A stretch of 64,000 nucleotides of DNA, from positions 43,507-107,506 of the forward strand of contig CAMTWO010000005.1 of NCBI GenBank assembly GCA_947085405.1, in the 5' to 3' direction. The notes beneath the pieces are model-generated. The model saw only the letters and a program-made list of their open reading frames with translations. It was not told the DNA's origin and ran no database searches. Both the position numbers and the translations under genes were made by a program. The first letter of the stretch is position 1. Each line of letters opens with the position of its first letter. Below, one piece after another: positions 1 through 7,797 of the stretch. This DNA is from JASEGV01 sp947085405. Lineage in GTDB: Bacteria > Bacteroidota > Ignavibacteria > UBA10030 > BY39.

Positions 1-872
1 AGGTTTGTGCTGTGCTCAATAATGTTTCTTAATTTTGTTTCGCTTTCACGCAAAGCTTTGTCGATGCGTTTCCGCTCGATAATTTCTGACTGTAATTCTT
101 TTGTGCGTTGGTCAACTTTGGTTTCAAGCGATCTGTTTGCGTTTTCGATTTTAGCAAGAGCGGCTGATAATTTATCGACCATCAGGTTAAACGATTTTGC
201 AAGCTGTCCGACCTCATCATCCGAAATAATTGTTGCCCGGCTCCGCAAATCCCCCGACGAAATATTTTCGACGGTTTGCACCATCGAACGGAGCGGTCGT
301 GTTATAAACGAACTGATACCAATCACGATAAACAAGCTACCGAGAAAAATTCCCAGCGATACAAATGTAATAGCATCGCGGCTTTTTTCGACTTCAAATT
401 CGAGAGCTGCAAGTGAAAACCCGATTGTTAAATTTCCTATTACTTTTTCGGTATGATATATTGGGACTGTTGTTTCATAAATCATTCCATCTTCCGAGAT
501 GCGGCTTCCGTTTACATTTTGTTTAAAAACATTTCTCTCAATATCCGCTAAGTTGTAAGCATAACGCACTTTATCCGAGTCGTCACGCAAAGCTATATAC
601 ACTATATCCTTAACTTGCTTTGCACTTTGAAAAGTTTCTTCAATTGTTTGTGTATCGTTAAAAAACAAAGCCGGACTTATACTGAAAGCAGTCATCGTTG
701 CTATGCTATTCACTTTATCAACTATAGCTTTTGTAGCTTGCTTTTCAAATTCAGAAGGAAAATAGATGAAAATAAAAACCGAAATTGCCGTTACTAAAAA
801 AGAACTTGATAAGATGAGTTTAGTTCGGAGTGAAGGGTTAGTAAAATATTTTTGAATCTTATTAAAGAACAT
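1..872 (-). CDS. Membrane sensor protein, YfiN-like input with HAMP and PAS start (partial)
   Basis: The frame opens at an ATG whose complement is at 870-872 and runs off the left edge, giving 290 visible residues. Seen: a membrane segment at about 18-38, a periplasmic region of about 130 residues, a second membrane segment at about 168-190, a HAMP domain at about 191-242 (ITRPLRSM, then DDEVGQLAKSFN), a coiled coil, and the beginning of a PAS domain (ALRESETKLRNIIEHS). The periplasmic part (SPALFFNDTQTIEET) resembles the CHASE8 sensor of YfiN/TpbB. The output domain is outside the window; the PAS start suggests a histidine kinase, but a diguanylate cyclase is possible. It begins 18 bp after the YfiR-like gene, matching the YfiR-YfiN partner arrangement. 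Family assignment is fairly sure, output unknown. Confidence 0.82.
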   Translation of the reverse strand, partial: MFFNKIQKYFTNPSLRTKLILSSSFLVTAISVFIFIYFPSEFEKQATKAIVDKVNSIATMTAFSISPALFFNDTQTIEETFQSAKQVKDIVYIALRDDSDKVRYAYNLADIERNVFKQNVNGSRISEDGMIYETTVPIYHTEKVIGNLTIGFSLAALEFEVEKSRDAITFVSLGIFLGSLFIVIGISSFITRPLRSMVQTVENISSGDLRSRATIISDDEVGQLAKSFNLMVDKLSAALAKIENANRSLETKVDQRTKELQSEIIERKRIDKALRESETKLRNIIEHSTN

Positions 873-890
873 CGGTTACTATACTTAAAA

Positions 891-1457
891 TTATTTAATG
901 ACCTTGGCTAAATTTAATAGCTTTGAACTGAAATCTGCTCCCTCAGCTTTTGTGGATTGTAAATTTATTATGATCTGCGGCTTATCGGCTTTTATATCCA
1001 GTCCGATAGAAATGCCATCTTCAACATATTGAGGAACTCCGGTAATTGTTAAAATCTTGTGTACTTGGCTAAGTTGAGTAACCATTTTAAAATCGATTGC
1101 ACGCATCGGAGTGATATACAATATATCGATATTATGTTTCGATAGATTGTTTTTGAGATTAGGTTCATCGGAATATTCCAAAGCAACAATATGCACAGGT
1201 AAACCATCGATAGAATCCTGCGTACGTGTAGCTACGCTGATGAATTCGTTTTTTACATCGGCCGATAATTTAAAACCTTTTTGAAAGAGTACGCCGATAA
1301 CTACATCGTTCCCTGCACGGGTTTTTAGATTCCGGTCGAATGTAAGTATTTTTTTGAACAAAGGAATTTGAATTTCTACAGGGACAGGCATCTCTTGTGT
1401 AAATGCAAAACCGCAAGAAAGTAAAATTGAAATTAGTATATAAAAAAAGTGTTTCAA
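891..1457 (-). CDS. YfiR-like periplasmic protein (DUF4154)
   Basis: A protein of 188 residues with an N-terminal signal peptide (MKHFFYILISILLSCGFAFT). The body has the YfiR/DUF4154 pattern: a strand DVVIGVLFQKGF, a middle NIDILYITP, a strand around ILTITG, and the family-typical end INLQSTKAEG...SSKLLNLAKV. In Pseudomonas, YfiR is a periplasmic repressor that binds the sensor domain of the diguanylate cyclase YfiN. Here the next gene downstream encodes a YfiN-like sensor and the gene upstream a TonB-dependent receptor, so a role as periplasmic input protein for the sensor is inferred. The two cysteines of Pseudomonas YfiR disulfides are not obvious; the only cysteine lies in the signal peptide. 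Confidence 0.75.
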   Translation of the reverse strand: MKHFFYILISILLSCGFAFTQEMPVPVEIQIPLFKKILTFDRNLKTRAGNDVVIGVLFQKGFKLSADVKNEFISVATRTQDSIDGLPVHIVALEYSDEPNLKNNLSKHNIDILYITPMRAIDFKMVTQLSQVHKILTITGVPQYVEDGISIGLDIKADKPQIIINLQSTKAEGADFSSKLLNLAKVIK

Positions 1458-1462
1458 GATTT

Positions 1463-3406
1463 TTAGAACTTATATTCTAACGAAGCGATATAATTTCTTC
1501 CATTCTGTTTAATACCGGCTTGACGATGTTCGAATCCACCTGGATGTTTGTAATCGGCATCGAATAAATTTCTTACTAAAAACGAAGCTGTGAGCCGGTT
1601 AAACAACGGCTTTGTTTTAATATTTAGGTTGGATAATAAAAAAGGTTCGGTTTTCGTGCTATAAACTGTTAAACGTTCAGTTTCCCACTGAACTTCTGTA
1701 CCGGCGTAAAAATATTCAAAGAGCGGAAAATTTATACCAAACTTAATCAGATGTTCAGGCGAATTTGTGAGTTTCTCATCGATTCCTGATTTTTTTGTGC
1801 TTTGTAAAGAATAATTGATATAGTAATTCAAGTCTTGTTTTGTTCGCGTATTGATTCCGATCTCTAAACCGATTGCTCTTATGTTATCGACATTTCCAAA
1901 ATATTTGAAAGAATCGGTAGTGTCAATTTTGGTATCGATTAAATTTTTCATGTCGTAACGATATAAGGAGATTGAGCCGAATGTTTCATCGCCCATCCTT
2001 TGTTCCCATATTAACTCGCTGGTTGCAATCTTTTCGGATTTTAAATTATCGCTGCGTTTGAACTCGGAATAAGGGTCGTGGTAATTTACTTCATAAACAT
2101 TCGGAATCCGGAATGCTTCGCCATAGAGGAATTTAAAAGTGGAGGTCGGTGCTGCGTGGTAAATTATAGCACCGCGTGGCGAAGTAAACATTTTGAAAAT
2201 TGAGTACTTATCCAATCGTAATCCTAACGTAAGCGATAAATTATCAGTCGCTTGATATTCGTTTTGTAGATAGAATGAAGTTAGAGACGAAGGGAAATTT
2301 CCGTCGAAAAATATAGTATTTGGATTCCAGTATTTAAAAATAGCGCGTGTGTTGTTTTTATACTCGATACCTGCGATTAATCTATTCGATGTTGTGAGGT
2401 CCCAACGCAGTTGTGCTTCGGCTCCAAGCCAACTCCCTTTACTCTCGTCATTAGCAATTACATCGTATTGGTACGCCCCGAAATAGTGATAGTTATCGTA
2501 GTAGGTTCGGAGTAAAACACTTTTATCGGTATCAAAATCGTTCTCGTATTTCAATTCAATAAATTGGTACTCATCCAAAGTATATGCTTCGGGATGATTA
2601 AAAACAATATCGTAGGCGCCTGTAGGAATCCCCTTTTTTCGGGATGAGAATTTTCCGAATATAGTGAAATCGCTGTATTTCAACGATGATGTGAATCCAA
2701 CAAATTTATCCCAGTCTAAATTGTTAGCAATTCCGTTGTTATATTCAGGATAGAATTGATCTTCACCTTTAATATCACCGAAATTGCCTGAGACAAAAAC
2801 ATCTAAATCATTATCGAACAATTTACCATAGCGTGCGGCAGCTTGAAGATTCCGGTAACTTCCGATCCCAGCATCAACCTGTAACCCGTCGATAGCATTC
2901 CCTTTTTTTGTAATAATATTGATTACAGCAAACATTGCATTGCTTCCGTAAAGGGCAGAACTTGGACCTCGTACAATTTCAATACGTTCTACACTTTTTA
3001 AATTAATTCCTAATTCAGTTCCGATATATGCCGAACCGTAAATATTTTCGTTCAAGCTGTGTCCGTTCAATAGAAGCAAAATACGGTTGTTGTAATCGGT
3101 AGGTCTGCTGAAGCCGCGCACACCAAGATAACTGTAATTACGGTCGTAACTGATGTAAAATCCTTTGATACTATTCAATACTTCAGATAGTTCCTGATAT
3201 CCATATCTGCTAATTTCATCCGAAGTAATTATCGTAACGGAACCGGGAATTTCGCTTGTCGTTTGTAAATATTTGGATGCCGCACTAATTTTGATATTAA
3301 GAAGCGAATCGAGTGAAATAGAGGAAGCCAACAAATCGCCGCTTTGCCCAATAGCGTTTGGAATTACGAGAAATGTTAGGAGCAAATATTTTACAATACT
3401 TTGCAT
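1463..3406 (-). CDS. TonB-dependent receptor
   Basis: A protein of 647 residues with a signal peptide ending near AIGQSG. The plug domain covers about residues 35-170: SAASKYLQTTSEIPGSVTII, a YGYQELSEVLNSIKG segment, RGFSRP, LLLLNGHSLNE, and VERIEIVRGPSSALYGSNA leading to INIITKKG. The rest is a beta-barrel rich in alternating aromatic residues and ends in LEYKF, a typical outer-membrane insertion signal. No carboxypeptidase-like N-terminal extension and no clear TonB box are seen. The substrate cannot be told. It lies between the GspE-like ATPase gene (3-bp gap) and the YfiR-like gene (5-bp gap), so it may be the outer-membrane sensor of this signalling operon rather than only a transporter. 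Confidence 0.9.
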   Translation of the reverse strand: MQSIVKYLLLTFLVIPNAIGQSGDLLASSISLDSLLNIKISAASKYLQTTSEIPGSVTIITSDEISRYGYQELSEVLNSIKGFYISYDRNYSYLGVRGFSRPTDYNNRILLLLNGHSLNENIYGSAYIGTELGINLKSVERIEIVRGPSSALYGSNAMFAVINIITKKGNAIDGLQVDAGIGSYRNLQAAARYGKLFDNDLDVFVSGNFGDIKGEDQFYPEYNNGIANNLDWDKFVGFTSSLKYSDFTIFGKFSSRKKGIPTGAYDIVFNHPEAYTLDEYQFIELKYENDFDTDKSVLLRTYYDNYHYFGAYQYDVIANDESKGSWLGAEAQLRWDLTTSNRLIAGIEYKNNTRAIFKYWNPNTIFFDGNFPSSLTSFYLQNEYQATDNLSLTLGLRLDKYSIFKMFTSPRGAIIYHAAPTSTFKFLYGEAFRIPNVYEVNYHDPYSEFKRSDNLKSEKIATSELIWEQRMGDETFGSISLYRYDMKNLIDTKIDTTDSFKYFGNVDNIRAIGLEIGINTRTKQDLNYYINYSLQSTKKSGIDEKLTNSPEHLIKFGINFPLFEYFYAGTEVQWETERLTVYSTKTEPFLLSNLNIKTKPLFNRLTASFLVRNLFDADYKHPGGFEHRQAGIKQNGRNYIASLEYKF

Positions 3407-3408
3407 AT

Positions 3409-5100
3409 TTATCCAAGAACTCTGAATATTTCGGAAGAGGTAGTATTGCCTAACAATACTTTTCGAATTGCTGAATACCGTATTGTTCTGAAGCCATTAA
3501 GAAGAGCAGCTTCTTTCAACTTCGTAAGTGGTGCATTCTGGTAGATTAAATCTCTTAAAAGGTCATCTATTGTAAGCAACTCGTGAATTGCGGTACGGCC
3601 AAAATAGCCGCTGGAGTTACATGTTTTACAGCCCTGCCCTCTATAAAAAATTAAGTCAGATGTATAATCGGTTATGCCTAACCTGCGTAATTCTTCATTG
3701 GAAGGTTTGTAGGATTGTTTGCAATCGGGACAAATAGTTCGGACTAACTGCTGATACACAACTCCAGACAGAGTAGGTGCTAACCAATAGGATGGGATAC
3801 CAAATTGGAGTAAGCGTGGGATAGTTCCGATAGCATCGCTCGATAACATTGTACTCAAAACTAAGTTTCCATTTAGCGCAGCTTCGGCAGCTACAATTCC
3901 GGTTTCAACGTCTCGTATTTCACCTATTAAAATAACATTTGGTCGCTGTCGCAAAATTGATTTTAAAGCTTCGGCAAAACCGAACGATTTTTCGGCACCA
4001 GCCTGCACCTGTGTAGCAAAATCGAGCTTAAATTCAATCGGGTCTTCAACTGTTAATATATTTTTTTCTGCAACATCAAGTTCGTTTACTGCAGAATATA
4101 AAGTTGTACTCTTACCACTGCCCGCGGGACCAGTAATTAAAACCAATCCACTTGGTTTACTGATTAGATAAAGGAGTTTTTCCAAATTTCTGCTGGACAA
4201 ACCTATATCCTCTATAGGCCGAATCGAGGTAGTTTTAACAAATAGTCGAAGAGCAATTCGCTCGCCATAAACCGACGGCAATATACTGACTCTGAGATCA
4301 ACTTGCCGGGTTCCGATATTAGCCGAGAATCCACCCTCTTGCGGTTTGCGTTTTTCAAAAGCATTTAGGTCGGCTCTTGTTTTAAAAATGTTAGCAAAAT
4401 TCTCGTTGAATTCTCGAGGAAGCGATATAAGTCTTTCTAACACACCGAACTTGTCGGTTCGCACCCGCAACTCGTTCTCCATCGGTTCAAAGTGAATGTC
4501 GTGAGCATCATTTTTTAGAGCTCGTATTATAATCTCTTCAACCAAAACATCGAAGGGTGGTAACTTTCCGTTTTTCTGTGCTTCAATAACTTTATCTTTG
4601 CCTATCAATTTCATATCAAATTGTTCGATATTAAATCTGCTTGTTAGCGTTTTGATTTCTTCAACCTTGGTTCCTTTGCTTTTAACAAGATTTCGGTAAT
4701 TGGCTAAGGCAATTACGATAGGTATGATGACACGCTTGGATTCTTGTTTTAATAAATCAATCAGTGGTTTATATGGCGGGTCAACAAAAGCAACGGTCAA
4801 CTCCATTCCTGTTAAAGTCAGTGGAATGATACGATACTTCATACAGGTTGAATGAGATAACAACGGCTCCTTCAAGGTAATATGCCCTTCGTTGATAACG
4901 ATTTCCGGAATATCAAAAGTGGTTGCAATGCTTTGCTGAACGATTTCATCGGCAACTCCGATTTCATCAACTAAAACTTCAGCACAGCCTCGTGTATGGG
5001 TTTCTTTGAGAAGCTTTAAAAATTTATCATGTTTGAGTTTGTCGATTATATTTAAAGCGAACAAATTTTTAGCTAACGTTACATCTTCATCATACAGCAT
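3409..5100 (-). CDS. GspE/PilB-like secretion ATPase with altered His box
   Basis: A 563-residue protein of the type II secretion/type IV pilus assembly ATPase family. An MshEN-like N-terminal region (about 5-130) precedes the ATPase. Motifs: Walker A GPAGSGKST near 324-332, Asp box TVEDPIE near 350-356, Walker B VILIGEIRD near 389-397, and the zinc tetracysteine C457/C460 and C491/C494 of the GspE C-terminal subdomain. The His box, usually GHLVLSTLHTNDA, reads GNLVLSTMLSSDA, so both histidines are missing. No other pilin, secretin or platform gene is nearby. In family members the ATPase powers pilin or pseudopilin assembly from the cytoplasm; here it may serve a machine encoded elsewhere or have a signalling role. 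Family is sure, activity is not. Confidence 0.88.
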   Translation of the reverse strand: MLYDEDVTLAKNLFALNIIDKLKHDKFLKLLKETHTRGCAEVLVDEIGVADEIVQQSIATTFDIPEIVINEGHITLKEPLLSHSTCMKYRIIPLTLTGMELTVAFVDPPYKPLIDLLKQESKRVIIPIVIALANYRNLVKSKGTKVEEIKTLTSRFNIEQFDMKLIGKDKVIEAQKNGKLPPFDVLVEEIIIRALKNDAHDIHFEPMENELRVRTDKFGVLERLISLPREFNENFANIFKTRADLNAFEKRKPQEGGFSANIGTRQVDLRVSILPSVYGERIALRLFVKTTSIRPIEDIGLSSRNLEKLLYLISKPSGLVLITGPAGSGKSTTLYSAVNELDVAEKNILTVEDPIEFKLDFATQVQAGAEKSFGFAEALKSILRQRPNVILIGEIRDVETGIVAAEAALNGNLVLSTMLSSDAIGTIPRLLQFGIPSYWLAPTLSGVVYQQLVRTICPDCKQSYKPSNEELRRLGITDYTSDLIFYRGQGCKTCNSSGYFGRTAIHELLTIDDLLRDLIYQNAPLTKLKEAALLNGFRTIRYSAIRKVLLGNTTSSEIFRVLG

Positions 5101-5117
5101 GAACGAGCCCTTTCAAG

Positions 5118-5447
5118 TTATGATTTTTTGAACATTGAATCAATATCAGATTGCGAAAGTGTATATTTTTTTTCTTTCATTCTAAAGTCGTTTTCTTCTA
5201 AAATTGATTTGATATCTTCCTCTGAAAATTTTTCGCCAACGAACAAACCTTGCGTTGATTTTTTATGATTAGAATTTTGAATGCCTTCCGTACTTGCTTT
5301 TGTCAGCATTCCGCAACCTCCACAGTAGATATCTTTTTCGTAATTAACAAAACCGCAGGCATGCCTTTGAGTTGGCAGCGTTTTTCCACAATTATTGCAA
5401 AATAGCCGGTTTATGTTGTTTTCGGTATTGCACGATTCACATATCAT
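5118..5447 (-). CDS. Double zinc-ribbon protein with FliM-like tail motifs
   Basis: A 109-residue protein with no recognised full-length family. The first zinc ribbon uses C3, C6, C17 and C20. A second, less regular one has C31, C42 and C45 with H29 possibly supplying the fourth ligand. After a polar linker come two short related segments, FSEEDIKSIL (about 74-83) and LSQSDIDSMF (about 97-106). The latter closely resembles the N-terminal CheY-binding peptide of FliM and related proteins (LSQ-x-EID-x-L). The gene sits 1 bp downstream of a CheY-like receiver gene and 17 bp before the GspE-like ATPase gene. A role as adaptor between the receiver and another component is inferred. Confidence 0.7.
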   Translation of the reverse strand: MICESCNTENNINRLFCNNCGKTLPTQRHACGFVNYEKDIYCGGCGMLTKASTEGIQNSNHKKSTQGLFVGEKFSEEDIKSILEENDFRMKEKKYTLSQSDIDSMFKKS

Positions 5448-5448
5448 A

Positions 5449-5841
5449 TTAGTTCTCTCCTCTATTGCTTAATATCTCTTTTACAATATTTAAAAAGAAT
5501 TGATTATCGTATGGTTTTACAAAATAATAAAGTGCCCCCGCTTTTTTTGCGGCAGCTACATTTTCCGCGCTAGCAAGTGATGAAATCATAACTACCCGCG
5601 CCTTCGGGTTGATGTGTATAATATCCTCTAAAACATCCATCCCGTTTTTCTTCGGAAGCATTATATCCAAAACTACAAGGTCGGGATTCAACTGTTTAAA
5701 TTTTTCAACTGCCGATACTCCATCGGCTGCAGTAAATATTTTAGTCAGCCCCTCTTTCTTAAATAACGTTGTCATAATAGTTCGTATAAAATCTGAATCA
5801 TCGACTATTAAAATTGTAGAAGATAAATATTGCTCTGACAT
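5449..5841 (-). CDS. Single-domain CheY-like response regulator
   Basis: A 130-residue receiver domain without an output domain. The acidic pair D14/D15 (LIVDDSD), phospho-acceptor D59 (LVVLDIMLP), the switch serine in MISS near 86-88 and K109 (FVKP) are all present, so it should be phosphorylatable. Single-domain receivers act by protein contact, as CheY does, or as phosphorelay intermediates. The adjacent zinc-ribbon gene carries a FliM-like peptide, a plausible partner. The upstream gene encodes a receiver joined to a degenerate kinase core, which cannot be its kinase by the usual chemistry; the sensor at 1-872 is a better candidate. The upstream gene ends 21 bp away. Confidence 0.9.
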   Translation of the reverse strand: MSEQYLSSTILIVDDSDFIRTIMTTLFKKEGLTKIFTAADGVSAVEKFKQLNPDLVVLDIMLPKKNGMDVLEDIIHINPKARVVMISSLASAENVAAAKKAGALYYFVKPYDNQFFLNIVKEILSNRGEN

Positions 5842-5862
5842 TTTAAATTGCTCCTAAATAAA

Positions 5863-6966
5863 TTAAGGTAAAATTGGGAGAGTGAATATATAGTAATTTC
5901 CTATACGTTCACTATTTTCAGCCCAGAATTTTCCACCGTGGGCTTCGATAATCATTTTACAGATTGTAAGCGACAAATTTTTGTTCAACACTATTTTATT
6001 CACTCTTGCCTGCTCAAAGCGATCGACTATTAAATTAAGTTCTTCCGGATCTATAGGATCACCTGAATCTTCAACAGAACATTTTAGATAAGCTATGTCC
6101 GAGTCCTGATGCAACTCGACAACTACATTAACATCGCCACCAAAAGGGGTTTGCGAAACAGCATGCCCGATTAACAATTGCACAGATTGCATTAATTGAT
6201 AAGAATCGAACTCGAATTGTATATCTTCCTTGCAGAAAGATCTGTTTAAATTGATCTTTTGTTTCTTGATCACTGAATCGAGATTAGAAATACTTTGGTT
6301 AATAGTCTCAATAATGTTGCCTCTCTCCCGTTTCAAGGTAATACTTTGAGGATCAAATTTGGCAACGACTGCCGATTCCTGTAGAAGTCCGATATGTTCA
6401 TCGAGTGCACTTATTGCTAATTGTATTATCTCCTTTTGCTGTTCATTCAGAGGACCTGTTGATTCATCCGTCAGCATCAACAGCGGAAGTTTTACCGAGG
6501 TTGAATAATTTAAAAAGTCCTGAACTAACAGATACTGAAAATTCCGGTATAAATTTTCAGCTTCCCTTTCTGCATGATACATCCTTAACAGTGCCCTGAT
6601 TCTTATTAAAAGTTCGTCGGTGTTGATAGGTTTATTGAGGAATTCATCACCCCCCGATTCAAATCCTTTTTGAAGGGCTTCATGAGTACTTGCTCCCGTA
6701 AGAAATACGATCGGAGTTTTCGAGAATGCTTTGATTTTCCTGATTTCTACAGCAGTCTTGAAGCCATCTAATATGGGCATGTGAACATCGAGGATTATCA
6801 GATTGGGATTAAACGAATTGATTATTTTCAGACTTTCGAGACCGTTCGGGGCTTCTGCTGTTACGAACCCGGCATCATTAAGACAACTGGCTAATAACAT
6901 CCGCAGGGCTTCTTCGTCATCAACAATCAGAATTTTATCTTTGTTTTTCTCTTTTTTTGCGACCAT
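5863..6966 (-). CDS. Receiver domain fused to a degenerate histidine-kinase core
   Basis: A 367-residue protein. The receiver (about 10-128) is intact: D16/D17, D60 (LIILDVHMP) and K112 (LNKP). The rest has the length and layout of a HisKA plus HATPase core, but each catalytic motif is changed. Where SHELKTPL would be, residues 155-162 read STSVKLPL, so the phospho-acceptor His is Thr156. The N box reads LLIGHAVSQTP (264-274), with His in place of the key Asn. The G1 box DxGxG is DSGDP (300-304), and GLGL is NLSL (330-333). It is therefore probably a pseudokinase acting through its receiver or through dimerisation. It is first in the operon; tRNA-Arg lies immediately upstream. The family reading is confident, loss of activity is inference. 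Confidence 0.85.
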   Translation of the reverse strand: MVAKKEKNKDKILIVDDEEALRMLLASCLNDAGFVTAEAPNGLESLKIINSFNPNLIILDVHMPILDGFKTAVEIRKIKAFSKTPIVFLTGASTHEALQKGFESGGDEFLNKPINTDELLIRIRALLRMYHAEREAENLYRNFQYLLVQDFLNYSTSVKLPLLMLTDESTGPLNEQQKEIIQLAISALDEHIGLLQESAVVAKFDPQSITLKRERGNIIETINQSISNLDSVIKKQKINLNRSFCKEDIQFEFDSYQLMQSVQLLIGHAVSQTPFGGDVNVVVELHQDSDIAYLKCSVEDSGDPIDPEELNLIVDRFEQARVNKIVLNKNLSLTICKMIIEAHGGKFWAENSERIGNYYIFTLPILP

Positions 6967-6977
6967 AAAAACCTTTG

Positions 6978-7051
6978 TGCGCCAGAAGGGAGTCGAACCC
7001 CTAACCCTCAGCTTCGTAGGCTGATGCTCTATCCAGTTGAGCTACTGGCGC
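6978..7051 (-). tRNA. tRNA-Arg (anticodon ACG)
   Basis: The minus strand folds as a complete cloverleaf. The acceptor arm GCGCCAG pairs with CTGGCGC, with discriminator A. The D arm contains GCTC-AACTGGATA-GAGC. The anticodon stem is closed by CAGC/GCTG with loop CTACGAA, giving anticodon ACG. The T arm is AGGGG-TTCGACT-CCCTT. No CCA is encoded. A 13-base stretch of its 5' end is repeated upstream in the adjoining repeat. Confidence 0.95.
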
Positions 7052-7270
7052 GTGTGTTTTATTTTATTGATCCGCCTTTGTTTCACTTCGGCGGATTCTC
7101 AAAATTTCTTATAAGTTAGCTGCATTTCATTTGCTAACTTATGAAATTTTGGAAGCTACTGGCGCGATTTAATTTTATCTATCCATCCCGCCTAAATTTC
7201 ATTACGGCGGGATTCTCAAAATTTCCTTGAAGTTAGCAGCACCTTGTTTGCTAACTTCTGAAATTTTGGA
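7040..7270 (-). repeat. Tandem hairpin repeat abutting tRNA-Arg (two units)
   Basis: Two units of about 115 bp (7040-7153 and 7154-7270). Each starts with AGCTACTGGCGCG on the plus strand, which is the 5' end of the tRNA-Arg gene (7040-7052 and again 7154-7166). There follows an AT-rich spacer, a small GCC-rich hairpin (CCGCC...GGCGG), and a long hairpin with arms CAAAATTTC-AxAAGTTAGC and its complement. Between the two units the variable stem position is T-A in one and G-C in the other. The same element, with C-G there, follows tRNA-Glu at 39836. No open frame of note lies between the tRNA and 7314. Confidence 0.85.
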
Positions 7271-7314
7271 ATTTGCCGTTGAAATATACGAAGTTCGGTT
7301 TTAATAATCAATGG

Positions 7315-7797
7315 TTATTCTGAATTCACCAATTCTGTTATAGCTTCTTCCGCTTTTCCCTGGTCAGATTGTAGCCAATATACTTCTTTTCCCTTTGTAA
7401 AAAAATAATGAACACGCCCCATTCCTAACAACATTATTATACCTTGATCGCCGATAACTCGAGGGGTAAAATGTGTAAAAACCGAAGTATCCTGCCTCAC
7501 TCCACGCATCATCTTATGAAAAACATCGAGCGCCTTTAACGTATCCGGAAATGTAGAAATATATACCTCGCACTTAGTATCATCATTCTCATAAAACGCG
7601 ACGATGTTTTCTGTGCCAGAAACAAATTTATTATGTAATTGATTTACATTTTGCTCGGCTTCCTTATTATCTAAGGTTCGATGTAAATCCATTCCAGCAA
7701 GTTTTTCAGGGACTAAATATTCTATGTTACTTTTTTTATTGCACGCTGAAAGTGAAACTATAAAAAAAAGAAAGATAAATATTTTGGGAGCCATCAT
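7315..7797 (-). CDS. Small putative lipoprotein of unknown function
   Basis: A 160-residue protein with a lipoprotein signal (FLFFIVSLSAC, lipobox cysteine near residue 19), so it is probably lipid-anchored in the periplasm or outer membrane. The mature part has no motif I recognise; it is mixed alpha/beta with a strand-rich centre (DDTKCEVYISTFPD, IIMLLGMGRVHYFF) and an acidic helix at the end. The pattern is loosely like domains that predict a protein's change score or a DUF4367-type fold, but I cannot assign it. Its start overlaps the stop of the upstream secreted nuclease gene by ATGA, so the two are translationally coupled. Confidence 0.75.
   Translation of the reverse strand: MMAPKIFIFLFFIVSLSACNKKSNIEYLVPEKLAGMDLHRTLDNKEAEQNVNQLHNKFVSGTENIVAFYENDDTKCEVYISTFPDTLKALDVFHKMMRGVRQDTSVFTHFTPRVIGDQGIIMLLGMGRVHYFFTKGKEVYWLQSDQGKAEEAITELVNSE

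Noticed and set aside
7..456. A plus-strand open frame at the left edge.
   Set aside because: The opposite strand encodes the HAMP-containing sensor in the same interval.
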